DNA from: Alphaproteobacteria bacterium
Lineage (GTDB): Bacteria > Pseudomonadota > Alphaproteobacteria > Ferrovibrionales > Ferrovibrionaceae
Direction: 5' to 3'
NCBI GenBank assembly: GCA_018336035.1
Contig: JAGXRD010000081.1
Location: 1-64,000, forward strand
DNA: 64,000 nucleotides
Shown: positions 8,354 to 18,007 of the stretch, in pieces
Numbering within the stretch: position 1 is the first letter of the stretch
Layout: every line of letters begins with the position of its first letter
Program-made: the position numbers and the translations under genes
The notes under the pieces: model-generated
Seen by the model: the letters and a program-made list of their open reading frames with translations, nothing else
Databases searched by the model: none
Told to the model about the DNA's origin: nothing

Positions 8354-9992
8354 GCAGATCACCGTCGGCGAACTGACCGCCCGGTTCCTCGAAGCCTGCG
8401 GAGTCGACACCGCTTTCGGCGTCATCTCGATCCATAACATGCCCATCCTGGACGCATTCGGCCGGCGCAACACTGTTCGTTTCGTGCCCAGCCGTGGCGA
8501 GGCAGGCGCAGTAAATATGGCAGATGCGTTTGCGCGCGTGCGCGGCAGCCTGGGCGTGGCGATCACCAGCACCGGTACGGCAGCTGGCAATGCCGGCGGC
8601 GCCATGGTGGAAGCGCAGACGGCCGGCACCCCGCTGCTGCATCTGACTGGCCAGATCGAACTGCCGTATCTCGACCGCCGCTGGAGCTATATCCACGAGG
8701 CACATGATCAGCCTGGTATGCTGAAAGCGGTATCCAAGGCTTTCTTCCGCATCTGGACTCCGGAAAGCGCGCTGGGCGTATTGCAGGAAGCGGTTCGATG
8801 CGCGCTGAGCGCGCCGACAGGACCGGTCAGCGTGGAAATTCCGATCGATGTCCAGGAGGCCATGGTTGCGCTGCCGGACTATATCGCGCCACTGCCGGTA
8901 ACCTCGGCCGCGCCCGATCCGGCTGCACTGGACGAACTGGCCGACCGCATCGCCAAGGCCCGGCGGCCGCTGATCTGGCTGGGTGGCGGCGCACGCCATG
9001 CCAGCGCAGAGGTCAGGGCATTGGCCGATCTGGGCTGCATCTTTGTCACCAGCGTGCAGGGTCGTGGCATTCTGCCCGAAGACGATCCGCGCACGCTCGG
9101 CGCTTTCAACGTTTCAGCGCCAGTCGAGGAGTTCTACAAAAGCTGCGATACGCTGCTGGTCGTTGGCTCGCGTCTGCGCGGCAACGAAACCCTGAAATAC
9201 AATCTGAAACTTCCCCGTCCGCTCTATCAGGTCGATGCCGATCCGCAGGCGCATGGCCGGGGCTACACCGCCGATTTCTTCTTGGGCGCCGATGCCAAAC
9301 AGACGCTGGCGGGTCTGGTGGAGCGGCTGCGCGATCGCCTGAAGGTTGACCCCGCATTTGCCGCTGATGCCGCCAAGGCGCGCGCCGCAGCCGAGGTGCA
9401 ACTGCGCCAGGGCTTGGGCCCTTACGATGCCTTGGTCAACGCCCTGCAGAAAGGCGTGCCTTCGGATTTCGTCTGGGTGCGCGACGTGACCGTATCGAAC
9501 AGCACCTGGGGCAATCGCCTGCTGCGGATCGACGGTCCGCGCAACGGCGTGCATGCCCTGGGTGGCGGCATCGGCATGGGTGCAGCGATGGGCGTGGGGG
9601 CTGCACTGGCTGCGAAGGGGCGCAAGACCGTCGCCCTGTCGGGCGACGGCGGCCTGATGCTCTGCCTGGGCGAGCTTGCCACGGCGGTACAGGAAAATGC
9701 AGACCTGATGCTGGTGGTGATGAATGACCGCGGTTACGGCGTCATCCGCAACATCCAGGATGCCAAGTTCGGCGGGCGTCATTACTACGTCGATCTGCAC
9801 ACGCCGAGCTTCCCTGATCTGGCCAAGGCGCTCGGCTGGAAGCATTACCGCCTGAGCAAGATCGACGAGGCGGAGAGCCTGGTCGCAAAGGTCGCCAACG
9901 AAACCGGCCCGCGTATGCTGGAAGTCGATATGGTCGCCATCGGGCCTTTCGCCAATGCCTTTGCCGGACCGCCGGTGCGCAAGGCGTCATGA
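8346..9992 (+). CDS. Thiamine-diphosphate-dependent enzyme (acetolactate synthase/benzoylformate decarboxylase-like)
   Basis: A 548-residue protein with the three-domain ThDP layout. Catalytic Glu is E52 in 'PSRGEAGAV', the central domain has 'PLIWLGGGA', and the ThDP-Mg motif begins GDGG (433-436) with its Asn near residue 460 (VVMND). It could decarboxylate a 2-oxo acid or perform carboligation. The ATG at 8346 overlaps the regulator stop by 8 bases and gives the usual MPEQITVGELTARFLE start; an upstream extension would lie entirely inside the regulator gene. It is coupled to the next gene by a 4-base overlap. Confidence 0.88.
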   Translation: MPEQITVGELTARFLEACGVDTAFGVISIHNMPILDAFGRRNTVRFVPSRGEAGAVNMADAFARVRGSLGVAITSTGTAAGNAGGAMVEAQTAGTPLLHLTGQIELPYLDRRWSYIHEAHDQPGMLKAVSKAFFRIWTPESALGVLQEAVRCALSAPTGPVSVEIPIDVQEAMVALPDYIAPLPVTSAAPDPAALDELADRIAKARRPLIWLGGGARHASAEVRALADLGCIFVTSVQGRGILPEDDPRTLGAFNVSAPVEEFYKSCDTLLVVGSRLRGNETLKYNLKLPRPLYQVDADPQAHGRGYTADFFLGADAKQTLAGLVERLRDRLKVDPAFAADAAKARAAAEVQLRQGLGPYDALVNALQKGVPSDFVWVRDVTVSNSTWGNRLLRIDGPRNGVHALGGGIGMGAAMGVGAALAAKGRKTVALSGDGGLMLCLGELATAVQENADLMLVVMNDRGYGVIRNIQDAKFGGRHYYVDLHTPSFPDLAKALGWKHYRLSKIDEAESLVAKVANETGPRMLEVDMVAIGPFANAFAGPPVRKAS

Positions 9993-10783
9993 CGCCGCAG
10001 CTTCTTCTGATCGGGTATGGCGCCATCGCTGGTGAAGTGAAGCGAGCTGCCGTCGAAACCGGGCTCTTCTCCATTGGGGCGGTGCTGGTGCGGCCGGAAC
10101 GACATGAAGCCGTCCAGCGCGACCTCGATGTGCCGGTCATCGGCGATCTGGCCGACCTGCAGTTCAGGCCGGCGCTGGCAGCCGAATGTGCCAGTCACGA
10201 AGCCGTGCGAGCTTATGGTCCCGTATTGCTCCGGCGCGGGATCGATGTGGTGGTCACGTCCATCGGTGCGTTAAGCGATGATGCGCTTCACGAAGAGCTT
10301 CACTCTGCCGCCAGGCAGGGCGGGGCTCAGCTCGTCTTGCCGGCCGGAGCGATTCCCGGCGTCGACGCGATCAGCGCGGCACGGTTCGGCGGACTTGAAA
10401 AGGTAAGCTATACGTCACGCAAGCCGCCTGGCGCCTGGAAAGGCACGCCAGCCGAACAGGTAGCCGATCTCGATAATCTGCGCGAGGCCGTCGTGCATTA
10501 TACCGGGTCGGCACGCGCAGCGGCGCGGGACTATCCCAAGAATGCCAATGTTGCGGCGACCGTGGCACTGGCCGGGTTGGGTTTTGATCTGACGGAAGTT
10601 CGCATGATCGCCGACCCGGATGTCAGCGAGAATATCCACGAAATCAGCGTCAGCGGCGGTTTCGGTACGATGGAATTATCCATCAAGGGGCGGCCGCTGC
10701 CGAGCAACCCCAAAACCTCGTCGCTCGCGGCCTACAGCGCCATTCGCGCCATCGTGAACAAATTGGGCCCCGTCGCCGTATAG
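9989..10783 (+). CDS. Aspartate dehydrogenase-like oxidoreductase (DUF108 family)
   Basis: A 264-residue protein with an N-terminal Rossmann motif 'LIGYGAIAGEV', the 'ECASHEAV' segment, and the C-terminal 'YPKNANVAATVALAGLGF' helix with catalytic-region residues. These are hallmarks of the NAD(P)-dependent L-aspartate dehydrogenase family (NadX type). It would interconvert an amino acid and its 2-oxo or imino acid with NAD(P)H. In this cluster it may act on an amino acid-like catabolic intermediate rather than on aspartate for NAD synthesis, since no nadA/nadC is nearby. It overlaps the ThDP gene by 4 bases and is the last gene of the run. Confidence 0.85.
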   Translation: MTPQLLLIGYGAIAGEVKRAAVETGLFSIGAVLVRPERHEAVQRDLDVPVIGDLADLQFRPALAAECASHEAVRAYGPVLLRRGIDVVVTSIGALSDDALHEELHSAARQGGAQLVLPAGAIPGVDAISAARFGGLEKVSYTSRKPPGAWKGTPAEQVADLDNLREAVVHYTGSARAAARDYPKNANVAATVALAGLGFDLTEVRMIADPDVSENIHEISVSGGFGTMELSIKGRPLPSNPKTSSLAAYSAIRAIVNKLGPVAV

Positions 10784-10802
10784 TTGTCGGGCGGGCGCCT
10801 GA

Positions 10803-11018
10803 TCAGTAATGCGGCGGACGTTCCGTTATGGGGCTTTGGGTTGCCTTCGCCTCGATCTCGCGCAGTCGATCCGTCAGCGTCTCGACCAGTCGTGTCAGTT
10901 TGTCGATCTCGGCCCATTGTTTGGTAATGGTCTGGTTCAACGCCTCGATGGTTTCATCCTGATAGGCGATGCGCTCTTCGAGTGCGGTGACGCGCGCCGG
11001 GACACTGTCGTCAGCCAT
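10803..11018 (-). CDS. slyX: SlyX family protein
   Basis: A 71-residue protein predicted to be almost one coiled coil (VTALEERIAYQDETIEALN...) with a short C-terminal tail ending PPHY. Length, heptad pattern and the PPHY end match SlyX. Its molecular function is not established. It faces the preceding catabolic run tail to tail with a 19-base gap and lies 15 bases downstream of the minus-strand monooxygenase gene, probably in one transcript. Confidence 0.85.
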   Translation of the reverse strand: MADDSVPARVTALEERIAYQDETIEALNQTITKQWAEIDKLTRLVETLTDRLREIEAKATQSPITERPPHY

Positions 11019-11033
11019 GGTGTTCCTTTGACC

Positions 11034-12050
11034 TCAACGCCAGCCGAGGGCGGGCGCGATCTGGGTGAGAATGGTCTCAATGACATGGGCGTTATAGGCA
11101 ACGCCCAACTGATTGGGAACGGTCAGCAGCAGCGTATCGGCTTCGGCAATCGCTTCGTCGGCTTTCAGCGCTTCGATCAATTTTTCCGGTTCTGCCGCAT
11201 AAGAACGGCCAAATATCGCCCGCATATTGTCGATGACGCCGACCTGGTCGCTGCTGGTATCGCGGCCGAAATAGGCGCGGTCGAGATCGTTGACCAGGGC
11301 AAAGATCGAGCGCGAGACGGAAACGCGCGGCGTGCGCTTGTGTCCTGCCGCTTTCCAGGCCTCGCGATAGCGGCGGATCTGCCTGGCCTGCTGAATGTGG
11401 AAGGGTTCGCCGGTTTCATCCGCCTTCAGGGTCGAACTCTGCAGGTTCATGCCCTGCTGCGCTGCCCAGACGGCAGTCGCGTCAGAGGCCGAGCCCCACC
11501 AGATGCGCTCCCGCAACCCTTCCGAATGCGGCTCCAACCGCAGCAATCCGGGCGGATTGGCAAACATCGGGCGCGGGTTCGGTCGTGCAAAGCCTTGTCC
11601 GCTCAGCAGCGACAGAAACACCTCGCCATGCCGGCGGCCCATATCGGCATCGCTCTCACCTTCGGCTGGCGCGTATCCGAAATGACGCCAGCCATCGATC
11701 ACCTGCTCGGGCGACCCGCGACTGATGCCAAGCTGCAGGCGGCCACCGGAGATCAGGTCGGCCGCGCCGGCATCCTCGACCATGTAAAGCGGATTCTCGT
11801 AGCGCATGTCGATGACGGCGGTGCCGATCTCGATCCGGCGCGTCCTCGCACCGACGGCAGCAAGGAGAGGGAAGGGCGAGGCAAGCTGACGGGCAAAATG
11901 ATGGACGCGGAAATAGGCGCCATCGGCACCCAGTTCTTCAGCCGCCACCGCCAGGTCGATGGATTGCAGTAAAACGTCCTGTGCCGACCGGGCTTCTGAT
12001 TGCGGCGACTCCGACCAATGCCCGAAGGATAAGAAACCGATTTTCTTCAT
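11034..12050 (-). CDS. LLM-class flavin-dependent oxidoreductase (luciferase-like monooxygenase)
   Basis: A 338-residue TIM-barrel flavoprotein of the bacterial luciferase-like family, recognised by the start MKKIGFLSFGHW, 'GADGAYFRVHHFA', 'RIEIGTAVIDMRYENP' and 'LISGGRLQLGISRGSPEQ'. It would use FMNH2 or F420-type cofactor chemistry; FMN is more likely in this host. The ATG at 12050 gives the family start; 15 upstream in-frame residues do not fit. It is divergent from the hydrolase at 12314, across a 263-base gap in which I see no convincing promoter or repeat. Confidence 0.88.
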   Translation of the reverse strand: MKKIGFLSFGHWSESPQSEARSAQDVLLQSIDLAVAAEELGADGAYFRVHHFARQLASPFPLLAAVGARTRRIEIGTAVIDMRYENPLYMVEDAGAADLISGGRLQLGISRGSPEQVIDGWRHFGYAPAEGESDADMGRRHGEVFLSLLSGQGFARPNPRPMFANPPGLLRLEPHSEGLRERIWWGSASDATAVWAAQQGMNLQSSTLKADETGEPFHIQQARQIRRYREAWKAAGHKRTPRVSVSRSIFALVNDLDRAYFGRDTSSDQVGVIDNMRAIFGRSYAAEPEKLIEALKADEAIAEADTLLLTVPNQLGVAYNAHVIETILTQIAPALGWR

Positions 12051-12313
12051 AACGGCGAATGTCTCATATGGAACGAGGATTGTAACTGTCGCCAATCAGT
12101 GGTGCCGACGCCAGCAATATACCAAGCGCTCAAAAAATGTGCATCAGCGGTCATCTACATCCGTGTCATACCAATTGACCATGACCAGTATATGCTCCAC
12201 CTCGCGCAGTACGATTCTCATGGGCTGGGCGGATGTTGCTGCCATGGCTGCGCTGACTGCCACCGCCTTGCCCGTCGGCCACTTTTACTCCCTCAGCCAA
12301 GGATATCCAGATC

Positions 12314-13144
12314 ATGGACACGATAACGACCTCGGACGGCACAAAGATCTTTTTTAAGGATTGGGGTTCGCGTGATGCGCAGCCCGTTGTCTTCCATCAT
12401 GGCTGGCCGCTCAGTGCTGACGATTGGGACAACCAGATGCTCTTCTTCTACGCCAAGGGCTATCGGGTCATCGCGCATGATCGCCGTGGCCATGGCCGCT
12501 CGACCCAGACCCATACCGGCAACGAGATGGACACCTATGCCGCCGACATGATCGAGCTGGCGCGCGCGCTGGACCTGAAGAACGCTATCCATGTCGGGCA
12601 TTCCACCGGCGGTGGCGAGGTGGCGCGCTATGTCGCCCGCGCCGAAAAGGGTCGCGTGGCCAAAGCGGTGCTGATCGGCGCCGTACCGCCGGTCATGGTC
12701 AAGTCGGACAAGAATCCGGGCGGTTTGCCACTCGAGGTGTTCGACGGCTTCCGCGCCGTCCATGCCGCCAATCGCGCGCAGTTCTTCCTGGATATCCCGA
12801 CCGGGCCGTTCTATGGCTTCAATCGCCCGGGTGCCAAGCCGTTGCCGGGCGTCATTCAGAACTGGTGGCGGCAGGGTATGATGGGTGGCACCAAGGCGCA
12901 GTATGACTGCATCAAGGCCTTCTCTGAGACCGACTTCACCGAGGACCTGAAGGCGATCGACGTGCCTGTGCTGATCATGCACGGCGATGATGACCAGATC
13001 GTGCCGATTGCCGACTCAGCTCACCTTGCGATCAAACTGGTCAAACACGGCACGCTGAAGGTCTACGAGGGTCTCAGCCATGGCCTCGCGACGATCAATG
13101 CCGACCTGGTGAACGAGGATCTGCTCGCCTTCTTCAAGGCCTGA
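12314..13144 (+). CDS. Alpha/beta hydrolase, non-heme chloroperoxidase/arylesterase type
   Basis: A 276-residue hydrolase with oxyanion-region '[15 protein letters not shown]', nucleophile S97 in GHSTGG, acid in HGDDDQIVP (D225-D227) and catalytic His256 in 'LSHGLAT'. The '[19 protein letters not shown]' region is typical of the cofactor-free chloroperoxidase/esterase subgroup. The natural role is probably ester or lactone hydrolysis or perhydrolysis. Length is normal and there is no signal peptide. It stands alone between two intergenic gaps. Confidence 0.92.
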   Translation: MDTITTSDGTKIFFKDWGSRDAQPVVFHHGWPLSADDWDNQMLFFYAKGYRVIAHDRRGHGRSTQTHTGNEMDTYAADMIELARALDLKNAIHVGHSTGGGEVARYVARAEKGRVAKAVLIGAVPPVMVKSDKNPGGLPLEVFDGFRAVHAANRAQFFLDIPTGPFYGFNRPGAKPLPGVIQNWWRQGMMGGTKAQYDCIKAFSETDFTEDLKAIDVPVLIMHGDDDQIVPIADSAHLAIKLVKHGTLKVYEGLSHGLATINADLVNEDLLAFFKA

Positions 13145-13324
13145 GCTATCGCTTCCCCCGGTGACCTGCGGCCAGTTGGGTTGCTGCGCCGCACAATCGG
13201 TTGCCGGGGGCGCTCCGCGAGAAGGTGGCGGCGGGATAATTGACGTGAAATTGCAGCGCCTCCAAAATCGCCGCCCGCCGTGCGCAACAGGTGTGGCCGG
13301 CGAACAAAAAAAGCGGAGGAACCA

Positions 13325-14467
13325 ATGCAATTCTCGAAACTGGCTGTCGCGGCGACAGCCGCGGCCATAGTGCTGGGCAGCCCGGCCTTCGCGCAGAACA
13401 GCGTGCTGCTGCCCGTGATCATTGAACTCTCGGGTGGCGGCGCCACTGTGGGCAACAACTGGAAGAACGGCGTCGAGCTGGCCGCGGCCGAAGTGAATGC
13501 TGCCGGCGGCATCCTCGGCAAGAAGGTCGAGATCCCTGCCGTCGATACCCAGACCAATCCGGGCGTGGCCCGTGCCGCGATCCAGCGTGCGCTGGACGAC
13601 AAGCCGGTGGCGATCCTCGGGCCGATCTATTCCGGCTCCGTCAAGGCCAGCATGCAGCTGACCGCCGATGCCGAAGTGCCGCAGATCATGGGCGGCGAGG
13701 CCGGTGACCTGACGGCGCAGGGCTCAAAATACATCTTCCGCACCTCGTTCGGCCAGAATATTTCGATGCCGAAGCTGGCCAACTATCTGCGCGATGGCGA
13801 AAAGGCCAAGTCGGTGGCGGTCGTCTTCGTGAACAACGATTTCGGCAAGGGTGGCCGCGATGCCATCATCAAGGAACTGAACAGCCGCAACATCAAGGTG
13901 GCGGCCGATCTCTCCACCGAAGCCGGCCAGGCTGATTTCGCCGCCGATGTGATCAAGCTGAAGAGCGCCAATGCCGATGCCATCTTCATCTACCTCAACG
14001 AGGAAGAGAGCGCGCGCTTCCTGCGTGAGGCCAAGAAACAGGGGCTGAACAAGCCGATGATCGGCGAGACCACGCTGCTGGGCCAGAAGGTGATCGACCT
14101 GGCGGGTGATGCAGCCAATGGCGTAAAGGGCCATGTTGGTTTGACGGTGGATGCACCGATACCGGCCGTGCAGGAATTCGGCAGGAAGTTCCAGGCCAAG
14201 TACAACTACAAGCCGGACCATAACGGACTGAAGGGCTATATCTCGGTCTATATGGTGAAGGCAGCCGCCGAGAAGGCCGGCAAGCTGGACCCGAAGGCGA
14301 TTGCCGCCGCCCTGCATGGCATGACCATCACGCCGGACAAGGTGCCCGGCATCCTGATGGAAGCCAGCTGGGATAATACCGGCGAGATCGACCGCATCAG
14401 CTTCCTGGCTGAAGTGAAAGACGGCAAGCAGGTGATCACGCAGACCCTGCCGAAGCTGAAGAACTGA
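13325..14467 (+). CDS. ABC transporter substrate-binding protein, branched-chain amino acid type (importer 1)
   Basis: A 380-residue periplasmic receptor with a Sec signal (MQFSKLAVAATAAAIVLGS, cut near AFAQ). It has the two-lobe LivJ/LivK architecture: 'GVELAAAEVNAAGGILGKKV', 'GPIYSGSVKASMQL' and 'VVFVNNDFGKGGRDAI'. ATG 13325 is chosen because the frame upstream lacks a signal and AGGAGG lies just before. It heads a complete five-gene importer. The ligand may be an amino acid, amide or aromatic acid; the family is broad. Confidence 0.9.
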   Translation: MQFSKLAVAATAAAIVLGSPAFAQNSVLLPVIIELSGGGATVGNNWKNGVELAAAEVNAAGGILGKKVEIPAVDTQTNPGVARAAIQRALDDKPVAILGPIYSGSVKASMQLTADAEVPQIMGGEAGDLTAQGSKYIFRTSFGQNISMPKLANYLRDGEKAKSVAVVFVNNDFGKGGRDAIIKELNSRNIKVAADLSTEAGQADFAADVIKLKSANADAIFIYLNEEESARFLREAKKQGLNKPMIGETTLLGQKVIDLAGDAANGVKGHVGLTVDAPIPAVQEFGRKFQAKYNYKPDHNGLKGYISVYMVKAAAEKAGKLDPKAIAAALHGMTITPDKVPGILMEASWDNTGEIDRISFLAEVKDGKQVITQTLPKLKN

Positions 14468-14473
14468 CGTGCC

Positions 14474-14503
14474 GCTCCGGCCGGCGCTGCCGTCGGTCGG
14501 AGC
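14474..14503 (+). terminator. Hairpin between binding-protein gene and permease genes (attenuator-like)
   Basis: GCTCCGGCCG at 14474-14483 pairs with CGGTCGGAGC at 14494-14503 (9 of 10 pairs, loop 10), followed by ATTTT. It lies 7 bases after the binding-protein stop and 46 before the permease. Such a stem can stop part of transcription or protect the upstream mRNA, giving more receptor than membrane protein. A similar stem follows the second importer's receptor at 20068. Confidence 0.55.
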
Positions 14504-14549
14504 ATTTTCTCGCGCGAAACAGACGCGCGCCCTTTAGGATTCACAGTAT

Positions 14550-15428
14550 ATGGCCGAGATACTCCAGCTGGTGATCGCGGGTCTGGCGACCGGCGCGATT
14601 TATGCGCTTGCAGCCATCGGCTTCACGTTGCTCTGGCAAACCTCGCAGACGATCAATTTCGCCCAGGGCGAATTCGTCATGCTGCCGGCCTTTTTCGCAC
14701 TGGTGGCAATGAACTGGTTCGGCTGGCCTTTCTGGCTGTCCTGCCTTGTCGCCATTCTGGTCTCTGTCCTGCTGCTCGGCATGGTCTTCAAGGTGATCGT
14801 GGTCGATCCGATGCTGAAACAGGGCGTATTGCCGCTGGTGATCTCCACCATCGCGCTCGGCCTGCTGTTGCGTGAAGGGGCCAAGGATTTCTACAGCGCC
14901 GAGGCGCAGCCTTTCCCCTATATCTTCCCGGATCGTCAGGTCAGCGTACTGGGCGTGCAGCTGTCGCTGTCGCAGATCGGTGTGCTGCTGATCGCGCTGG
15001 CTGTGATAGCTGCGCTGCAGCTTTTCCTGTCGCGCACCCGCACCGGCAGGCAGATGCAGGCCACCGCGCAGAACCCGACCGTGGCGCGCATCCTCGGCGT
15101 GCCGGTTGAGCGCATGATCCTGTACACCTTCATCATCAACGCAGCCTTGGCGGCCATGGCCTCGCTGCTGATCTCGCCGATCTATCTGGCGAAATTCTCC
15201 AATGGCGAACATCTCGGCCTCGCGGCTTTCGTCGCCGCCATCGTCGGCGGCTTCAACCAGGTGCGTGGCGCCATTGCCGGCGGGCTGCTGGTCGGCGTGA
15301 TCGACAACCTTGCGGCGGCCTATGTCTCGACCGGCTATCGCCAGTCGGTGCCGCTGATCCTGCTGGTGCTGTTCATCCTGTTCCGGCCGCAGGGTCTGCT
15401 CGGCCGGCGCGAGGAGCGCGCGGTATGA
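14550..15428 (+). CDS. Branched-chain amino acid-type ABC transporter permease, LivH-like (importer 1)
   Basis: A 292-residue membrane protein with about eight hydrophobic helices. It starts MAEILQLVIAGLATGAIYAL, the typical LivH N-terminus, and contains 'TINFAQGEFVMLPAFFAL' and the 'GAIAGGLLVGVIDNLAAAY' loop that meets the ATPases. It overlaps the next permease by 4 bases (ATGA) and would form a heterodimeric channel with it. Confidence 0.9.
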   Translation: MAEILQLVIAGLATGAIYALAAIGFTLLWQTSQTINFAQGEFVMLPAFFALVAMNWFGWPFWLSCLVAILVSVLLLGMVFKVIVVDPMLKQGVLPLVISTIALGLLLREGAKDFYSAEAQPFPYIFPDRQVSVLGVQLSLSQIGVLLIALAVIAALQLFLSRTRTGRQMQATAQNPTVARILGVPVERMILYTFIINAALAAMASLLISPIYLAKFSNGEHLGLAAFVAAIVGGFNQVRGAIAGGLLVGVIDNLAAAYVSTGYRQSVPLILLVLFILFRPQGLLGRREERAV

Positions 15429-16417
15429 GCCGTTCTGCGCTGCGCTGGTCGCTCGGCCTGGTCCTGCTCGGGCTGGTGCTGGTTTTCGTGCCGGTCAATC
15501 TGACCGACTACGGCCTGCCATATCCGGGCCTGAAGCGCTATGGCACCTACATCATGACGCTGTGGCTGGTGACGGCCGTCGCTGCGATGGGCGTCAACCT
15601 GATCGTCGGATATTCAGGGCAGGAGACGCTGGCCCAGGCGGCGTTCCTCGGCATCGGCGCCTACACCACCGCTTTGCTGACCAAGGCCGGCATTCCCTTC
15701 GGTCTGGCCTTTGCCGCTTCCGGCCTGCTGGCTTTCGTCGTCGGCATCCTGCTCGGCATCCCGGCATTGCGGGTGCAGAAGCATTATCTCGCTTTCGTCA
15801 CGCTGGCTTTTGCGGTGATGGCCTGGCTGGTCTTCCGCAACGAGCAATGGCTCACCGGTGGTGTGATGGGCCTGTCGGGCATCAAGCGGCCGGTTGTGTT
15901 CGGCATCAACACGCGACCCTTCCTGACTTTCTACTGGTTCGTGCTGGCGGTGACGGCGATCCTGACTTTCTGCATGTGGTGGATGCTGCGCTCACCCTGG
16001 GGCCGCGCCTTCACGGCGCTGCGCGAAAACCCGGTGCGCGCCGAGAGCCTCGGCATCGATGTGCGCCTTTATAAGCTGCTGACCTTCGCCATCGGATCGG
16101 CTTATGGCGGCTTTGCCGGCGCGCTCTATGCGCCGCTGGTCGAATTCATCGACCCGAGCCCGTTCGCGCTCAGCCAGTCGTTTCTCTACCTGCTGATGGT
16201 CGTGGTCGGAGGTGCTGGCTCCTTCCTCGGGCCGTTTGTGGGTGCGGCCATCGCCGTGCTGCTGCCGGAATGGCTGCGCTTCACGGAGACTTACTATCTG
16301 CTGATCTATGCCTTCCTGGTCATGCTGCTGATGGCCTTCTGCCCGGGGGGCATCGTGGCGCTGGTGCTGCGACTCAAGGCTGCGCTGCTGCCGAAAGCCG
16401 GCAAGGTGCAGCCATGA
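15425..16417 (+). CDS. Branched-chain amino acid-type ABC transporter permease, LivM-like (importer 1)
   Basis: A 330-residue membrane protein with 8-10 hydrophobic segments and LivM signatures '[20 protein letters not shown]' and '[20 protein letters not shown]' (cytoplasmic coupling region). It partners the LivH-like permease, with 4-base overlaps on both sides showing translational coupling to livH- and livG-like genes. Confidence 0.9.
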   Translation: MSRSALRWSLGLVLLGLVLVFVPVNLTDYGLPYPGLKRYGTYIMTLWLVTAVAAMGVNLIVGYSGQETLAQAAFLGIGAYTTALLTKAGIPFGLAFAASGLLAFVVGILLGIPALRVQKHYLAFVTLAFAVMAWLVFRNEQWLTGGVMGLSGIKRPVVFGINTRPFLTFYWFVLAVTAILTFCMWWMLRSPWGRAFTALRENPVRAESLGIDVRLYKLLTFAIGSAYGGFAGALYAPLVEFIDPSPFALSQSFLYLLMVVVGGAGSFLGPFVGAAIAVLLPEWLRFTETYYLLIYAFLVMLLMAFCPGGIVALVLRLKAALLPKAGKVQP

Positions 16418-17157
16418 CGAGCGTTCTGGACGTCAAGAATCTTTCTCGTGCCTTCGGCGGCCTGCAGGCCGTGCGCGATGTCAGCTTCGAGGTGCAGGAG
16501 GGCGAGATCCTCGGCATCATCGGACCGAACGGTTCGGGCAAATCGACGCTGTTCAACTGCATCCTCGGTCAGCTGGTGCCGGACGAGGGCGAGGTGCGCG
16601 TCGACGGGCAGGTTGTCACCGGCCTACGCCCATCCGAACTCAACCGTCGTGGCGTCAGCCGAACCTTCCAGCTGTTGCAGGTCTTCCCTCAGCTCAGCGT
16701 GCGCGAGAACCTGATCCTGGCAGGGCAGGAGCATCGCGGTTCGCGGCTACGCCGTCTGTTCGGTCCGCGTGATGCCGGGCTTACCCCGGACGCCAACCGT
16801 ATGATCGACTTCTTCCGCTTGGGTCATCTCGCCGAGGAAAAGGCTGGCGGACTGTCCTATGGCCAGCAGAAACTGCTCGATGCCGCCATGGCCTTCATGG
16901 CTGGCCCGCGTCTGGTGTTGCTGGACGAGCCGGCCGGCGGCGTCAACCTGACCATGCTGGCGAGCCTGAAAGAACGGTTGCAGGCGATCAACGCCGAAAC
17001 CCGCGCCACTTTCGTGGTGATCGAACACAATATGGAATTCGTCATGTCGCTGTGTACGCGGATTCTCGTGCTGGCCGAGGGCCGCCTGATTGCGGCCGGC
17101 ACGCCGGGCGAAATCCGCAGCAACCCGGATGTGATTGAGGCCTATCTTGGACACTGA
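16414..17157 (+). CDS. ABC transporter ATP-binding protein, LivG-like (importer 1)
   Basis: A 247-residue ATPase with Walker [10 protein letters not shown], signature LSYGQQK, Walker B '[12 protein letters not shown]' and switch His in '[10 protein letters not shown]'. The extended '[17 protein letters not shown]' Q-loop is typical of LivG. The ATG at 16414 overlaps the permease stop by 4 bases; more upstream in-frame codons lie inside the permease gene and are not used. Confidence 0.9.
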   Translation: MTSVLDVKNLSRAFGGLQAVRDVSFEVQEGEILGIIGPNGSGKSTLFNCILGQLVPDEGEVRVDGQVVTGLRPSELNRRGVSRTFQLLQVFPQLSVRENLILAGQEHRGSRLRRLFGPRDAGLTPDANRMIDFFRLGHLAEEKAGGLSYGQQKLLDAAMAFMAGPRLVLLDEPAGGVNLTMLASLKERLQAINAETRATFVVIEHNMEFVMSLCTRILVLAEGRLIAAGTPGEIRSNPDVIEAYLGH

Positions 17158-17884
17158 TCACATTCTGCAGTTCAATGGCGTGGTCGGCGGCTACGGCAAA
17201 ATGACCATCCTCAATGGCACCACGGCCAGCATTCGCCGCGGCAAGATCACCACCGTGATCGGCCCGAATGGTGCCGGCAAATCGACCATGTTCAAGGCGA
17301 TCTTCGGCCTGCTGCCGCTGCGCTCCGGCCGCATCCTGTTCGAGGGCAGGGATGTGACGGGCCATACGCCGCGAAGGATGCTGGATGCTGGCGTCTGCTA
17401 TGTGCCGCAGGGCCGCAATATCTTCCCGGAGCTTTCCGTCCGGCACAATCTCGAACTGGGCGGTGTGGCGTTGAAAGACCCGTCCGGCCTGCCGGATCGC
17501 GTTGCTGCCATGCTGAAACGCTTCCCCATTCTGGCTGAGAAGGCCAGCAGCCAGGCCTCGACCCTGTCGGGCGGACAGCAAAAGCTGCTGGAAGTGGCAC
17601 GCGGACTCTTGCTCGATCCCAAACTGATCCTGATCGATGAACCCTCCATCGGCCTGTCGCCGCTGATGGTGCAGGAGGTGTTCGGCATCCTGAAAGGTTT
17701 GCGCGACAGCGGTGTCAGCATCCTGCTGATCGAACAGAATGCCAAACAGGCCCTGCAGATGAGCGACTATGGCCTGGTGCTGGAACTTGGGCAGACGCGA
17801 ATCGAAGACACGGCGGCCAGCATTCTGGCCGATCCACGGATCGCGCAGCTCTTTCTCGGCGGTGGATTGCAGCCCGCCAGTTAA
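17147..17884 (+). CDS. ABC transporter ATP-binding protein, LivF-like (importer 1)
   Basis: A 245-residue ATPase with Walker A GPNGAGKST, signature LSGGQQK, Walker B 'LILIDEPSIGLSP' and 'VPQGRNIFPELSV', the usual LivF pattern. No ATG lies near the expected N-terminus. TTG at 17147 gives (M)[16 protein letters not shown], which keeps the first strand, and overlaps the livG-like gene by 11 bases. TTG 17135 is an alternative, while the first ATG would remove the first 20 or so residues. This is the last gene of importer 1. Confidence 0.85.
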   Translation: MDTDHILQFNGVVGGYGKMTILNGTTASIRRGKITTVIGPNGAGKSTMFKAIFGLLPLRSGRILFEGRDVTGHTPRRMLDAGVCYVPQGRNIFPELSVRHNLELGGVALKDPSGLPDRVAAMLKRFPILAEKASSQASTLSGGQQKLLEVARGLLLDPKLILIDEPSIGLSPLMVQEVFGILKGLRDSGVSILLIEQNAKQALQMSDYGLVLELGQTRIEDTAASILADPRIAQLFLGGGLQPAS

Positions 17885-17963
17885 CGTCCCGCGGCGAACC
17901 TTCAGGTGAACCATTGAATCCTGACTGACCGCCAGATTCTGGCGTTGACTCATCTGGAAATGT

Positions 17964-17983
17964 CCTATCAGTATAACAATAGG
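17964..17983. promoter_or_regulatory. Palindrome upstream of the GntR-type regulator (candidate operator)
   Basis: CCTATCAGTATAACAATAGG is an imperfect 20-base palindrome (7 of 10 pairs, CCTAT/ATAGG arms) located 25-44 bases before the regulator start, in an AT-rich dip. TTGACT at 17945 lies upstream and TATAAC inside the palindrome (spacing 21, long for a sigma-70 promoter). HutC-type GntR proteins often bind such sites and repress their own operon. Confidence 0.45.
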
Positions 17984-18007
17984 TGAGGTGATCAGCAGGA
18001 GGGGGCG

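Noticed and set aside
12051-12313. Regulatory elements in the divergent gap between the monooxygenase and hydrolase genes
   Set aside because: TTGACC occurs, but no -10 box at proper spacing and no inverted repeat of useful length was found.
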